A stretch of 64,000 nt of DNA from Geminicoccaceae bacterium (GCA_020638465.1 JACKIM010000001.1:1207501-1271500), one strand, 5' to 3'; positions 26,094 to 34,763 are shown, counted from the stretch's first letter. Numbers and translations: made by a program. Notes: generated from the sequence alone by a model not told the origin.

Positions 26094-26671
26094 CCGCCCA
26101 GCGGCATGTCCGGCGTCATGGCCGGTGGCTGGCAGGTCTCCTGGGGTTCGGGCACTTCCTGAATTGCCGGTCCGGTGCGAATGCCGTCGAGTTTGCGCTG
26201 GTGGCCCCGGTGATGCTGATCCTGGGGATGGGGACGATCGAGCTGTCCGCCTATCTGCGTGCCGACCGGGCGGTGAGCGATCTCGCGGGCGCGACGACAG
26301 TGGCCATCGGCGACCTGGAGGTCGTCACGCAGAAGGACATCGCCGACCTCGCGAAGTCGATCAGGGCTGCGAGCGGCTATCTCGACACCAGACGCCTCCA
26401 GGTGTTCGCCGAATCCGTCACGATGAGCGGCGGCAGGCCGGTCAGGGACTGGCAGGCCTGGGTCCTGCGCGGCAACGGCGTGCCGTCGGTGCCCACCGAG
26501 GTGCATGACAAGCTCGCCACCGCCGCACTCGACAATGGCGAGAGTGCCATGATCGTCGATGTCTCCTATGCCTATCACGACATCGTCGGCGGCGGATTTC
26601 TCGCCGATACCATCATCAGCCGCACCTTCCTCGCCTACCCGAAGAACGACGAACCGGTCGAGCTGGAATGA
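26090..26671 (+). CDS. TadE/TadG-like protein
   Basis: 193 residues from a GTG that overlaps the stop of the preceding gene (GTGA), so the two are translationally coupled. SGANAVEFALVAPVMLILGM is the TadE motif with its conserved Glu, followed by GTIELSAYLRADRAVSDLAG. The remainder is a small extracytoplasmic domain. No secretion ATPase, TadB/C platform or prepilin peptidase gene is visible nearby. Confidence 0.75.
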   Translation: MTAQRHVRRHGRWLAGLLGFGHFLNCRSGANAVEFALVAPVMLILGMGTIELSAYLRADRAVSDLAGATTVAIGDLEVVTQKDIADLAKSIRAASGYLDTRRLQVFAESVTMSGGRPVRDWQAWVLRGNGVPSVPTEVHDKLATAALDNGESAMIVDVSYAYHDIVGGGFLADTIISRTFLAYPKNDEPVELE

Positions 26672-26674
26672 TGG

Positions 26675-26700
26675 GGGTGCCGGATCGTGTCCGGCTGCCC
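26675..26700. terminator. hairpin between the Tad-like operon and ferredoxin gene
   Basis: The stem GCCGGA-tcgtg-TCCGGC (26679-26695) is flanked by GGG and CCC that can pair across a one- to two-base bulge. It lies 3 bp after the Tad-like stop and just before the stop of the convergent ferredoxin gene. Confidence 0.5.
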
Positions 26701-26707
26701 GCCGTAC

Positions 26708-27022
26708 TCAGAATTCCGGTGCGAGCGTGACCCTGATGCCGTCGAGTTCGTCGCTGAGCTTGATCTGGCAGGACAGGCGCGAGTTGTCCTGCACCTCGAA
26801 GGCCTCGTCGAGCATCAGTTCCTCGTCGGCGTCGGGCTCGTCCAGTTTCGCCAGCCACGCGGGATCGACATAGACATGGCAGGTCGCGCATGCGCAGCAC
26901 CCGCCGCAGGCCGCCTCGATGGGCAGATTGGCGTCGCGTATGACTTCCATGACGGACCAGCCGATGGTCCCTTCGATTTCGCTTTCGTTTCCATCGCGAT
27001 CGACGACGACAATCTTGGCCAT
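26708..27022 (-). CDS. 2Fe-2S ferredoxin (adrenodoxin type)
   Basis: Small soluble electron carrier of 104 residues. Cluster ligands are Cys39, Cys45, Cys48 and Cys85, the C-x5-C-x2-C...C pattern of adrenodoxin/putidaredoxin-like ferredoxins; Cys42 and Cys43 are extra. I chose ATG 27022 because it gives the standard MAKIVVVDRDG start. The reductase gene stops 1 bp before this start, so the two are a couplet: the reductase passes electrons from NADPH to this ferredoxin, for a P450, oxygenase or Fe-S assembly partner not in the window. Confidence 0.92.
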   Translation of the reverse strand: MAKIVVVDRDGNESEIEGTIGWSVMEVIRDANLPIEAACGGCCACATCHVYVDPAWLAKLDEPDADEELMLDEAFEVQDNSRLSCQIKLSDELDGIRVTLAPEF

Positions 27023-27023
27023 G

Positions 27024-28067
27024 CTAGGCAATACCCAGTTTCTTGTGGAGATCTGTACTTGAGGTCGTGTAGCGGAACACGAGCTTCTTTTCGGGACGGC
27101 AGAGAGCAAACGCCTTCTGGCACATCAGTGCTGCTTCATGGAAGCCGGAAAGGATGAGCTGCAGTTTCCCGGGATAGGTGCAGATGTCGCCGATGGCGAA
27201 CAGGCCGGGCTGGCTGGTCTCGAACGCGCTGGTTTCGACCTCGATGTGATTGCGGTCGATGTTCAGGCCCCATTCGGCTATGGGGCCGAGTTCCATCTTC
27301 AGGCCGTAGAATGCGAGCAGGCGGTTGCAGGGCAGGGCATGTTCCCCGTCGGTGCCCTTGATGGTCAGGCCGGAAAGTTCGCCATGGCTGCCGTCCAGTG
27401 CGGAGAGCTGGCCGATCACCAGCTTCATCTGCCCGGCGGCCACCAGGGCGCGCATCTTCTCGACGGAATCGGGCGCGGCGCGGAATTCGTCGCGGCGGTG
27501 GACGATGGCGACGCTGCGGGCGATGGGGTGGAGGTTGAGCGCCCAGTCGAGGGCCGAATCGCCGCCACCGGCGATCACGACATCCCGATCACGGAAATCC
27601 TCCATGCGGCGAACGGCATAGAACAGGGACTTTCCCTCGAAGCTGTCCGCATCGGGCAGGGGAATGCGCCGTGGCACGAAGCTGCCGGCACCGGCGGCCA
27701 GCACAATGGCCGGCGCCTCGAACACCTTGCCGGCACTGGTCTTGAGCCGCCAAGCTCCGTCGTCGAGCCGGGTCAGTTCCTCGGCCTGCTGCTGCAGGTG
27801 GAACTCCGGCTTGAACGGCTGGGCCTGCTGCATGAGCCGGTCGACCAGTTCCTGGCCGGTGCAGACCGGTAGTCCCGGAATGTCGTAGATCGGCTTTTCG
27901 GGATAGAGTTCCGCGCACTGGCCGCCAATCTTGTCGAGATTGTCGACAAGGTGACATTGCAGCCCGAGCAGTCCCGCCTCGAACACGGCAAAAAGCCCTA
28001 CCGGCCCGGCTCCGACAATGACCAAATCGGTCCTGGTGACGTCTGGCACCTGATCAGTCCCTAACAC
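27024..28067 (-). CDS. ferredoxin-NADP reductase, thioredoxin-reductase-like type
   Basis: Flavoprotein of 347 residues. The FAD loop IVGAGPVGLFAVFEAGLLG is at the N-terminus, the NADPH loop VIAGGGDSALDWALNL in the middle, and GLFAIGDICTYPGKLQLILS near the end. No CxxC redox pair is present, which separates it from true thioredoxin reductases. I chose a GTG at 28067 with GAGGA upstream; longer starts add unrelated proline-rich sequence. It is coupled to the ferredoxin gene just downstream. Confidence 0.9.
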   Translation of the reverse strand: MLGTDQVPDVTRTDLVIVGAGPVGLFAVFEAGLLGLQCHLVDNLDKIGGQCAELYPEKPIYDIPGLPVCTGQELVDRLMQQAQPFKPEFHLQQQAEELTRLDDGAWRLKTSAGKVFEAPAIVLAAGAGSFVPRRIPLPDADSFEGKSLFYAVRRMEDFRDRDVVIAGGGDSALDWALNLHPIARSVAIVHRRDEFRAAPDSVEKMRALVAAGQMKLVIGQLSALDGSHGELSGLTIKGTDGEHALPCNRLLAFYGLKMELGPIAEWGLNIDRNHIEVETSAFETSQPGLFAIGDICTYPGKLQLILSGFHEAALMCQKAFALCRPEKKLVFRYTTSSTDLHKKLGIA

Positions 28068-28368
28068 CGTTGTCCTCTTGCGGATGCTGCGTAGCACCGC
28101 TGAACCTTGCTCACAAGAAATGGTGTACCATGCAAGAGGGTCCCCAACTGTCACCATCAGGTCAACAGGTTGATTTTCCACGGATGAATCCGGGATTTCC
28201 GGAGTGTCGCGGTGTGGCGCGTGTTCCGGCGCCCCGTCCGGCATTTCAGGAGCAAGGCCCGCGCCCCGTGTTGAAGATGCGTGATCGACCCGCAGGCTAT
28301 TAACGTTTTGATTGATCTATGTTACAAAGGAGCATAAATTCTTCATCGCTGACGCTGGAAACCGGGCC

Positions 28369-28401
28369 AAAAAAAGACCCGCGAAAAAAATTTCGCGAGT
28401 C
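28369..28401 (-). terminator. rho-independent terminator, minus strand
   Basis: An 11-bp stem (GACTCGCGAAA / TTTCGCGGGTC on the minus strand, one mismatch) with a 4-nt loop is followed directly by seven T residues. It is the best intrinsic terminator in the window, yet no annotated gene lies just upstream of it on this strand. Confidence 0.8.
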
Positions 28402-28489
28402 TCTAAATGGTTGCCCTCAGCAACTGAACTTTACGAGAGTTTTGCTCTTCAATATGTGATTTTTCTCACATCGGGAATGATTGTCCCGA
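28369..28489 (-). ncRNA. candidate structured small RNA ending in an intrinsic terminator
   Basis: Read on the minus strand, five stem-loops follow one another: TCGGGA/TCCCGA (28471-28489), ATGTGA/TCACAT (28454-28471), AGAG/CTCT (28436-28448), GTTGC/GCAAC (28410-28424), and the terminator stem (28376-28401) followed by seven T. The loops are short and the arms perfect except one mismatch in the terminator. No known RNA family was recognised. The 5' end is unknown and may be further upstream. The ATGTGA element also matches the CRP dyad TGTGA-N6-TCACA, so a DNA-binding role is an alternative. Confidence 0.45.
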
Positions 28490-28582
28490 ATGATCCGATG
28501 TTTAGGTGATTTAACAGAAAAAATTTGTTAATTAAAATGATCAACAAAAGTATCGTGTTATTCATGGCCCGCAATATGCGCG

Positions 28583-28753
28583 TTGAATTGTCGTGAATGC
28601 TCGCGGTCGTTCGTCGGGGCGGAAAAAAGCGACCCACAAAGCGAAGAACAGGCTCTGTGGGTCATTGCCGGGATTTGCCCTCTGACGGTAGCCTACTGGC
28701 TCAATGCCGACACAAATCTGTGGCAGAACACGTATCCGGGAACATCGCGATAG
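28583..28753 (+). CDS. possible small protein with CxxC and one hydrophobic stretch
   Basis: A 56-codon frame from a TTG start. It would begin with NCRECSRSF, a CxxC knuckle, and contain ALWVIAGICPLTVAYWL, a possible membrane segment. There is no ribosome site and no recognised family, and it may be chance. It is listed only because the translated sequence looks more protein-like than the other frames here. Confidence 0.2.
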   Translation: MNCRECSRSFVGAEKSDPQSEEQALWVIAGICPLTVAYWLNADTNLWQNTYPGTSR

Positions 28754-29106
28754 GTACCGCCGCAAGGGTGGGCTCCACTGTCTCTCGAAATCCAGTGTCG
28801 TCCAGAAATCCTGACGATCATGAATTTGCCGCCTGGATACACGATGCGCAGTGACAATACTCACAAATGGAGGAAATTTCCCGAAATACTTACTTGTCAT
28901 TGTCCGATTCCGATTGTTACTTGATCGGGTTCAATATTTCAATTATTGAGAATATAAAAAAATGAAGTTTATACTCAAAAGCGTTAAATGTCGACCCGTC
29001 CTTGTGTGGCGTTTCCCGGCGATGCGCGCGGATGTCGCCAACCCTTTGAAACGCTGGTAGGATCTGGCGGTCGTGATGATGTCGCAGGGGAGGTGGGAGT
29101 GCCGGC

Positions 29107-29877
29107 ATGAGTCTGTTGATCGAAGGCGACGGGGCGCCGCTGGTGTTACTGCATGGCATCGGCGGCAATGCAGAAAGTTTCCGGCCGCAGATCGAGGTCT
29201 TCGGTGGCCGTTATCGATGTCTTGCATGGAACATGCCGGGTTATGGCGGAACACCGCTCGTGGAACCGCCCGATTTCAGATCGCTGGCGGCGACGCTCAG
29301 GAGCGATCTGAGCCGACTCGGGATCGAGCGGGCGCATTTCCTCGGTCATTCGATCGGCGGCATGATCGTGCAGGAACTGGCGGCAACCTCGCCCGAACTG
29401 GTTCGTTCCATGATTCTGGCGGCAACGAGCCCCGCCTTCGGCAGTCGCGACGACAGGTTCAGGCAGCGCTTCCTCGCCGAAAGGCTGGCACCGCTCGACG
29501 CCGGGATCACCATGCACGACCTGGCGGCAGCCCTGGTGACGACGCTGGTGAGCACCCATGCCGATCCGGACGGGGTTCGCCGGGCGCTGGCGGCCATGCG
29601 CGCGGTGCCGGAGACAACCTATCGGGCGATGCTCGAATGTCTCGTCACCTTCGACCGGCGCGAGTCCCTCGGATCCCATCGGATGCCGGCCCTGTTGCTC
29701 GCGGGCGACGTGGACCGCACCGCACCGGCGCCGATGATGGAAAGGATGGCCGGGCGCATCAAGGGCGCCCGGTTCGCCGTCGTGCGGCGGGCCGGACACC
29801 TCCTCCATCTGGAACAGCCCCGTGCCTTCAACGCACTCGTCATGGCCTTCCTGCAGGAAGTGGATCACACCCTGTGA
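29107..29877 (+). CDS. alpha/beta hydrolase
   Basis: 256-residue hydrolase with a complete catalytic triad: nucleophile in GHSIGGMIVQE, acid in LLAGDVDRTAP, and histidine in RRAGHLLHLEQP. The oxyanion-hole motif LLHGIGGNAESF is near the N-terminus. The size and motifs resemble 3-oxoadipate enol-lactonase and other carbon-carbon or ester hydrolases of aromatic degradation. It is convergent with a paaH-like gene, which fits such a role, but the substrate is not known. Confidence 0.87.
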   Translation: MSLLIEGDGAPLVLLHGIGGNAESFRPQIEVFGGRYRCLAWNMPGYGGTPLVEPPDFRSLAATLRSDLSRLGIERAHFLGHSIGGMIVQELAATSPELVRSMILAATSPAFGSRDDRFRQRFLAERLAPLDAGITMHDLAAALVTTLVSTHADPDGVRRALAAMRAVPETTYRAMLECLVTFDRRESLGSHRMPALLLAGDVDRTAPAPMMERMAGRIKGARFAVVRRAGHLLHLEQPRAFNALVMAFLQEVDHTL

Positions 29878-29951
29878 ACGATGACCCCATCTTCGATCCC
29901 GCAGCGTTCGGTGCCGATGACAGCGGGTCCGCCGATGTCAAGGGCTGTGCT

Positions 29952-31514
29952 CTACGAGCGGTCCGGGACCAACGGCTGAACCCTGGAGCGATGCTGCTGA
30001 TGGCGGCTGGCGAGATTCCAGTACTGCAACCGCAGTGAGGGGCGGTATCGGTCCTCGCCGTAGAGGCGGCGCAGATTCGTCATGACCCCGGCGACATGGC
30101 CGAAGCCGATCGCGCGTGCCCATTCGAGCGGTCCGCGAGGGTAGTTGACGCCCAGCTTCATCGCGGTGTCGATGCCGGCCTCGCCGGCCACGCGCAAATG
30201 GACGGCTTCGGCGGCCTCGTTGGCGAGCATGGCGACCGTGCGGGCAACCACGAGTCCCGGCAGATCGGCGACGGTGGTGACCTTCCTGCCGGCGGCCTGC
30301 AGCAGGCCGATGATGGCACGGCGCCGGGGCTCGTCCATGCTTGCGCAAAAGGCAACCGCGACGCGCGGAGAGATATTCCAGTCGAGGCACCAGTCGACGA
30401 GGGCGACAGGGTACCCACCGTCGAGCGAGTGCTCGATGGCGAGCCTGCCGTCGCTCAGGCCGAAAGCGGCACCTTCGACGAGGATCATTCCCGGGCCTTC
30501 GGCTGTGGTTTCGACTGTCACGCCAGCGGCCTTCGCAGCGTCGACGATGGCATGCAGGGGGCCGATTCCGCCTTCAACACGAATTGATGACGGAGCGGGG
30601 CAGGGCGGCTCCTCGCTGACGGGTGGCGAGGGTACGTCATTGCCATAGGTGTATATGCCGCGGCCGGTCTTGCGACCCAGCCGGCCGGCGGCAACCAGTT
30701 CCTGCTGAAACAGGGCAGGGCGGTAGCGCGGGTCGCCGGAGAAGGCGTCGAAGACCGTTCGCGTCACCGCATGGTTGACGTCGTGGCCGATAAGGTCGGC
30801 AAGCTCGAACGGTCCCATGCGAAAACCGCCGCAATCGCGCAGGATGGCGTCGATGGTGGCTGCATCGGCAGCACCTTCTTCCAGCAGGCGGAACGCCTCG
30901 CCATAATACGGCCGGGCAACGCGGTTGACGATGAATCCCGGCGTCGAGCGAGCCATGACCGGATCCTTGCCCCAGGCCCGTGCCGTCGCGGCCACCGTTT
31001 CCGCAACTTGCGAAGACGTTGCCAGTCCGGAGACCACCTCGACAAGTCGCATGAGCGGGGCCGGATTGAAGAAGTGCATGCCGACGCAACGCTCCGGCCG
31101 GGCGAGTGCCCGGGCGATCGCCGTGATTGAAATCGAGGAGGTGTTGCTGGCGAGGATAGCGTCGTCGGCGACATGCTCCTCCATCCCGGCGAACAGCTGC
31201 CGTTTGGCCGAAAGGTCCTCCACGATGGCCTCGACGACCAGCCGGCAATCCGCGATCCCGGCCGGACCGGAGGCAGGCCGGAGGCGGTCCATGGTGTCGT
31301 CGCGGTCCCGCGCGTCGAGCCGGCCTTTCTCGACCATGCGGTCCAGATGGCCGGCTATGGTTGCCCGGGCCCTGGCAAGGGCCGCCGCATCCGCATCGAC
31401 GAGGTGGACGCGATGGCCCGCCCGCAGGGCGATCTGGGCGATGCCCGCCCCCATGGTTCCCGCGCCGACGATGCCAATCGTTGCATTCCCGGGAATGGCT
31501 GCGGCTGTCATCAT
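29952..31514 (-). CDS. paaH: 3-hydroxyacyl-CoA dehydrogenase, PaaH/PaaC type
   Basis: NAD-dependent dehydrogenase of about 520 residues, the two-lobe long form of the phenylacetate pathway rather than the 280-residue FadB2 form. The N-terminus has the NAD loop IGIVGAGTMGAGIAQIALRA, followed by ASNTSSISITAIA and GMHFFNPAPLMRLVEVVSGL with the catalytic His. A second 3HCDH C-terminal domain (KLGVNYPRGPLEWARAIGFG) closes the protein. The start is ATG 31514, overlapping the paaG stop (ATGA). It should oxidise 3-hydroxyadipyl-CoA. The remaining paa genes are not in the window. Confidence 0.88.
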   Translation of the reverse strand: MMTAAAIPGNATIGIVGAGTMGAGIAQIALRAGHRVHLVDADAAALARARATIAGHLDRMVEKGRLDARDRDDTMDRLRPASGPAGIADCRLVVEAIVEDLSAKRQLFAGMEEHVADDAILASNTSSISITAIARALARPERCVGMHFFNPAPLMRLVEVVSGLATSSQVAETVAATARAWGKDPVMARSTPGFIVNRVARPYYGEAFRLLEEGAADAATIDAILRDCGGFRMGPFELADLIGHDVNHAVTRTVFDAFSGDPRYRPALFQQELVAAGRLGRKTGRGIYTYGNDVPSPPVSEEPPCPAPSSIRVEGGIGPLHAIVDAAKAAGVTVETTAEGPGMILVEGAAFGLSDGRLAIEHSLDGGYPVALVDWCLDWNISPRVAVAFCASMDEPRRRAIIGLLQAAGRKVTTVADLPGLVVARTVAMLANEAAEAVHLRVAGEAGIDTAMKLGVNYPRGPLEWARAIGFGHVAGVMTNLRRLYGEDRYRPSLRLQYWNLASRHQQHRSRVQPLVPDRS

Positions 31515-32302
31515 TCTCCCCGGAACGTCGGTCGCCGCTTGTCTCGAAAGGCCGCCACGCCTTCCTGATAATCCGCGCTGCGCCCCAGCATGCGCTGCAG
31601 GCGGGTTTCGAGGTCGAGCTGCTGGTCGAGGCTGTTCGCACATCCGCAGTGAATGGCCCGCTTGGTCAGCCCCAGCGCCTTGGTGGGACCTCGGGCAAGT
31701 TCGCGGGCAAGGACGAAGGTCTCCTCAAGCAGATTTTCGTCATCGACGACCTTCCAGATCAATCCCCATTTTTCGGCCTGCTCCGCGCTGAGACGTTCCC
31801 CCAGAAGGGCAAGTCCCATGGCTCGCTGGGGACCGAGGAGTCGTGGCAGGAACCAGGTTCCGCCGGCGTCGGGCATGAGGCCGATTTTCTGGAAGGGCTG
31901 GGTGAAGGAGGCGGACCGGGCGGCAAAGACAAGGTCGCAGGCCAGCGCGATGTTGACGGAAGCGCCGGCGGCGATGCCGTTGACGGCACAGATGACCGGC
32001 AATTCGAGGTCGCGAATCTGACGAACAAGTGGGTTATAGTATCGGTTAAGGACTTCTCCCAAGTCGGGAGGTTCACCATTCCTGCCCATGATGTCATCAT
32101 CGAGGTCCTGCCCGGCGGAAAAGGCGCGGCCATTGCCTGTCAGCAGCACCGCCCGGATCTTCGAATCGGTGGCGGCCCGTTCCAGGCAGGCGCGCAGCGC
32201 ATCCTGCATGGCGACGTTGAAGGCGTTCAGCCTGTCGGGGCGATTGAGCGTGACGAGGGCCACGCCCCCTTCATCGTCATACAGCACAGGCGAATCGTTC
32301 AA
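31511..32302 (-). CDS. paaG: 2-(1,2-epoxy-1,2-dihydrophenyl)acetyl-CoA isomerase (enoyl-CoA hydratase family)
   Basis: Crotonase-fold enzyme of 263 residues. The PaaG-type oxyanion-hole loop AFSAGQDLDD and the second loop AVNGIAAGASVNIALACDLV are present, as is the family's FGLMPDAGGTW-like helix (KIGLMPDAGGTWFLPRLLG). In phenylacetate breakdown it isomerises the ring epoxide to an oxepin. It is translationally coupled to paaH, which supports this reading over a generic enoyl-CoA hydratase. Confidence 0.88.
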   Translation of the reverse strand: MNDSPVLYDDEGGVALVTLNRPDRLNAFNVAMQDALRACLERAATDSKIRAVLLTGNGRAFSAGQDLDDDIMGRNGEPPDLGEVLNRYYNPLVRQIRDLELPVICAVNGIAAGASVNIALACDLVFAARSASFTQPFQKIGLMPDAGGTWFLPRLLGPQRAMGLALLGERLSAEQAEKWGLIWKVVDDENLLEETFVLARELARGPTKALGLTKRAIHCGCANSLDQQLDLETRLQRMLGRSADYQEGVAAFRDKRRPTFRGE

Positions 32303-32450
32303 GATCGGTTCTCCGGGTCACGATGCTCCTCCGTGCGCATAGACCATCGGGCAGTCGAGTGGTAGTTCAATGGATAAATTCCCGTTCAAAACCCCGAAAT
32401 TTGCTTTCGGTCCGTTCCCCGGTCATCCGTCGAGAGGGTCAAATCCGGTC

Positions 32451-33263
32451 ATGATTATCGCCCAGATCACCGATACCCATATCCGCGAGGGCCGCGCACT
32501 TCTCGGTCCGGTCGATCCGGCGGCCTGCCTCGAACGTGCGGTGGCCGCCGTGAATGCCCTCTCGCCCCGTCCCGATCTCGTCATCCTGACCGGCGACATC
32601 GGCAATGACGGCACGCCTGGCGAGTATGCAATCGCCCGGTCGATCCTCGACCGGTTGGCAATGCCCCTTTACGTCATTCCCGGCAACCACGACACCCGTG
32701 CCGCGATGCGCGAGGCATTCGGCGACATCACGCCATTCGCCGACGGGTCGCCATTCCTGCAATACCGCATCGAAGCCGGGCCGATACGTGTCCTCGCCCT
32801 CGACACGCTGATCGAGGGACGCCCGGAAGGCCGGCTGTGCGCCGAAAGACTGCGATGGCTGGAGGCGGAACTTGAGGATGCGGGCGACACACCGGTGCTT
32901 GTCGCCATGCATCACCCTCCGGTGAAGACCGGCATCGAGGGCATGGACGCGATCCGTCTCCTGTCCGGCGCGCGCGAGCTCGAAGCCATCCTTGTCCGTT
33001 ATCCCAATGTCGAGCGCATCGTGGCCGGCCATCTCCACCGGGCGATCCAGCGGCGTTTCGCCGGAACGGTCGTGAGCCTGTGTCCAGGTGTCGCCCACCA
33101 GCTTCACCTCGATCTGGGGCAGGGCAGCGAACTGGCGCTGACCGCGGAGCCGCCCGGCTACCAGCTGCATCTCGTCGATGACGATGGGGCCGTCACAACG
33201 CATACCTGCGTACTTGGAGACTTCGGGCCGCCGGTCACGTTCGCCAGCATCTTCATGGACTGA
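32451..33263 (+). CDS. metallophosphoesterase, CpdA-like phosphodiesterase
   Basis: 270-residue class III phosphodiesterase. All metal-site motifs are present: ITDTHI, LTGDIGNDG, VIPGNHDTRA, AMHHPPV and VAGHLHR. Such enzymes hydrolyse cyclic AMP or glycerophosphodiesters. I chose ATG 32451 (MIIAQITDTHI), since the 27 codons before it lack conservation markers. It ends 15 bp from the convergent AMP nucleosidase gene. Cyclic-nucleotide specificity is likely but not certain. Confidence 0.85.
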   Translation: MIIAQITDTHIREGRALLGPVDPAACLERAVAAVNALSPRPDLVILTGDIGNDGTPGEYAIARSILDRLAMPLYVIPGNHDTRAAMREAFGDITPFADGSPFLQYRIEAGPIRVLALDTLIEGRPEGRLCAERLRWLEAELEDAGDTPVLVAMHHPPVKTGIEGMDAIRLLSGARELEAILVRYPNVERIVAGHLHRAIQRRFAGTVVSLCPGVAHQLHLDLGQGSELALTAEPPGYQLHLVDDDGAVTTHTCVLGDFGPPVTFASIFMD

Positions 33264-33278
33264 ACGGGCCGCTGCAAG

Positions 33279-34763
33279 TCAGCGGAACGCCGGCTCGTCG
33301 AAACTGCGCAGCTTGCGCGAATGCAGCCGTGTCAGTCCTTGTTCGCGCAAAAGGCGAATGGCTTCGAGACCAATTTCTATGTGCTGGTTCACCCGCTCCT
33401 GATAGAAGCGGTTGGCCATGCCGCGGAGCTTGATTTCGCCATGAAGCGGCTTGTCCGAAACGCACAATAGCGTGCCATAGGGCACGCGAAAGCGCAGTCC
33501 GTTGGTGGCGATGGTTGCACTTTCCATGTCCACGGCGATTGCCCGCGACTGGTTCAGCCGCTCGAACAGTTCGTCATAGCGCAACTCCCAATTGCGGTTG
33601 GCGGTCGTGGCCACGGTTCCGGTACGCATCCGGGTCTTCAGGTCCAGCCCCGAAAGGCCGGTGACATTGGCCACGGCCGATTGCAGGGCCACCTGCACCT
33701 CGGCAATGGGGGGAACGGGCACGAAAGGCGGAACCTCCTGATCGAGCACATGATCCTCGCGCATGTAGCCATGGGCCAGGACATAATCGCCCAGCTGCTG
33801 GGTGCGGCGAAGCCCGGCGCAGTGGCCAAGCATCAGCCAGCAGTGGGGACGCAGCACGGCAAGATGATCGGTGATGGTGCGGGCGTTCGAGGGGCCCACG
33901 CCGATGTTGATCATGGTGACCCCCTGACCGTCGGGCCGGCAGAGATGATAGGCCGGCATCTGCGGCAGATGATCGGGCGGCGTGCCCTCGTCGGGGCGGT
34001 CGTGGAACCTTCTGTTCCAGGTGATCACATTGCCCGGCTCGACGAAGCATTCATGGTCCTCGCCCTCGTTCACTTCCCTTTGGGCATGGCCGATGAAGTG
34101 GTCGATATAGCGCTGATAGTTGGTGAGCAGGATGAACCGCTGGAAATAGCGCGGTGCGGTGCCGCTGTAGTGGTAGAGCCGGTGCAGGCTGTAATCGACC
34201 CGTTCCGCGGTAAAGATCGCCAGCGGCTGGGGCTCGCCCTTGCTGGTCCAGTAGGTGCCGTTGGCGATCTGGTCGTCGGTCTGCGACAGGTCGGGCATCG
34301 GGAAGAGGTAGGTGAGCTGGTGCGCGCGCTCCTGCGAGATGCCGCTGCCGCCTACATCCACCAGATAGGGCAGCGGTATCGGCCGGCGGCTGGTACCGAC
34401 GACCAGCGGTACTTCGTGATGCGAGGCCAGGCTGAAAAGTTGTTCGGTATAGTAGTCCGAGAACAGCTTCGGCTGGGTGATGGTCGTGCCGTAAATGCCC
34501 GGGTCATGCAGCGCGCCATGGGCCAGCCGTGCATCGAGATTGAGATCGGCCGCGGCCACCCGCAGGCCGACATAGGGATAGCGGGCGTTGATCTCGCCCG
34601 GTTCCTCCCCGGATACCGCATAACGGATGAAGGCATCCTTGAGTCGGGCACCGGCCCTGTCGTAGAGATCCCGCAACCTTTCGACAGCTGCACCCGCATC
34701 CTTCTCGATGGTCAGATCAGTGATGCCAAAGGCCTTGAAGGGCTCCAGAATATCGTCGCTCAT
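33279..34763 (-). CDS. amn: AMP nucleosidase
   Basis: 494-residue enzyme that hydrolyses AMP to adenine and ribose 5-phosphate. The N-terminal Amn-specific domain (to about residue 190) is followed by a nucleoside-phosphorylase-like domain with GVGPSNARTITDHLAVLRPH, GHCAGLRRTQQLGDYVLA, and AVDMESATIATNGLRFRVPY carrying the catalytic-site Glu. The start at ATG 34763 gives MSDDILEPFKAFG. Divergent from the ABC-F gene, with about 108 bp between. Confidence 0.93.
   Translation of the reverse strand: MSDDILEPFKAFGITDLTIEKDAGAAVERLRDLYDRAGARLKDAFIRYAVSGEEPGEINARYPYVGLRVAAADLNLDARLAHGALHDPGIYGTTITQPKLFSDYYTEQLFSLASHHEVPLVVGTSRRPIPLPYLVDVGGSGISQERAHQLTYLFPMPDLSQTDDQIANGTYWTSKGEPQPLAIFTAERVDYSLHRLYHYSGTAPRYFQRFILLTNYQRYIDHFIGHAQREVNEGEDHECFVEPGNVITWNRRFHDRPDEGTPPDHLPQMPAYHLCRPDGQGVTMINIGVGPSNARTITDHLAVLRPHCWLMLGHCAGLRRTQQLGDYVLAHGYMREDHVLDQEVPPFVPVPPIAEVQVALQSAVANVTGLSGLDLKTRMRTGTVATTANRNWELRYDELFERLNQSRAIAVDMESATIATNGLRFRVPYGTLLCVSDKPLHGEIKLRGMANRFYQERVNQHIEIGLEAIRLLREQGLTRLHSRKLRSFDEPAFR

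Larger units (their letters stand above)
28068..29106. other. 1-kb AT-rich gap with structured elements
   Basis: The longest gap in the window, AT-rich compared with its surroundings. It contains a run of five small hairpins ending in an intrinsic terminator on the minus strand (28369-28489), two short frames that could be small proteins (plus strand 28583-28753; minus strand 28449-28565, about 38 hydrophobic residues from ATG 28565), and no recognisable conserved gene. The reductase promoter should lie near 28070-28150. Confidence 0.6.

Noticed and set aside
28562..28900. 112-codon minus-strand frame in the large gap.
   Set aside because: Composition is unlike a protein (Arg/Pro/Phe-rich mix), there is no ribosome site, and it overlaps a more protein-like frame on the other strand; neither is strongly supported.
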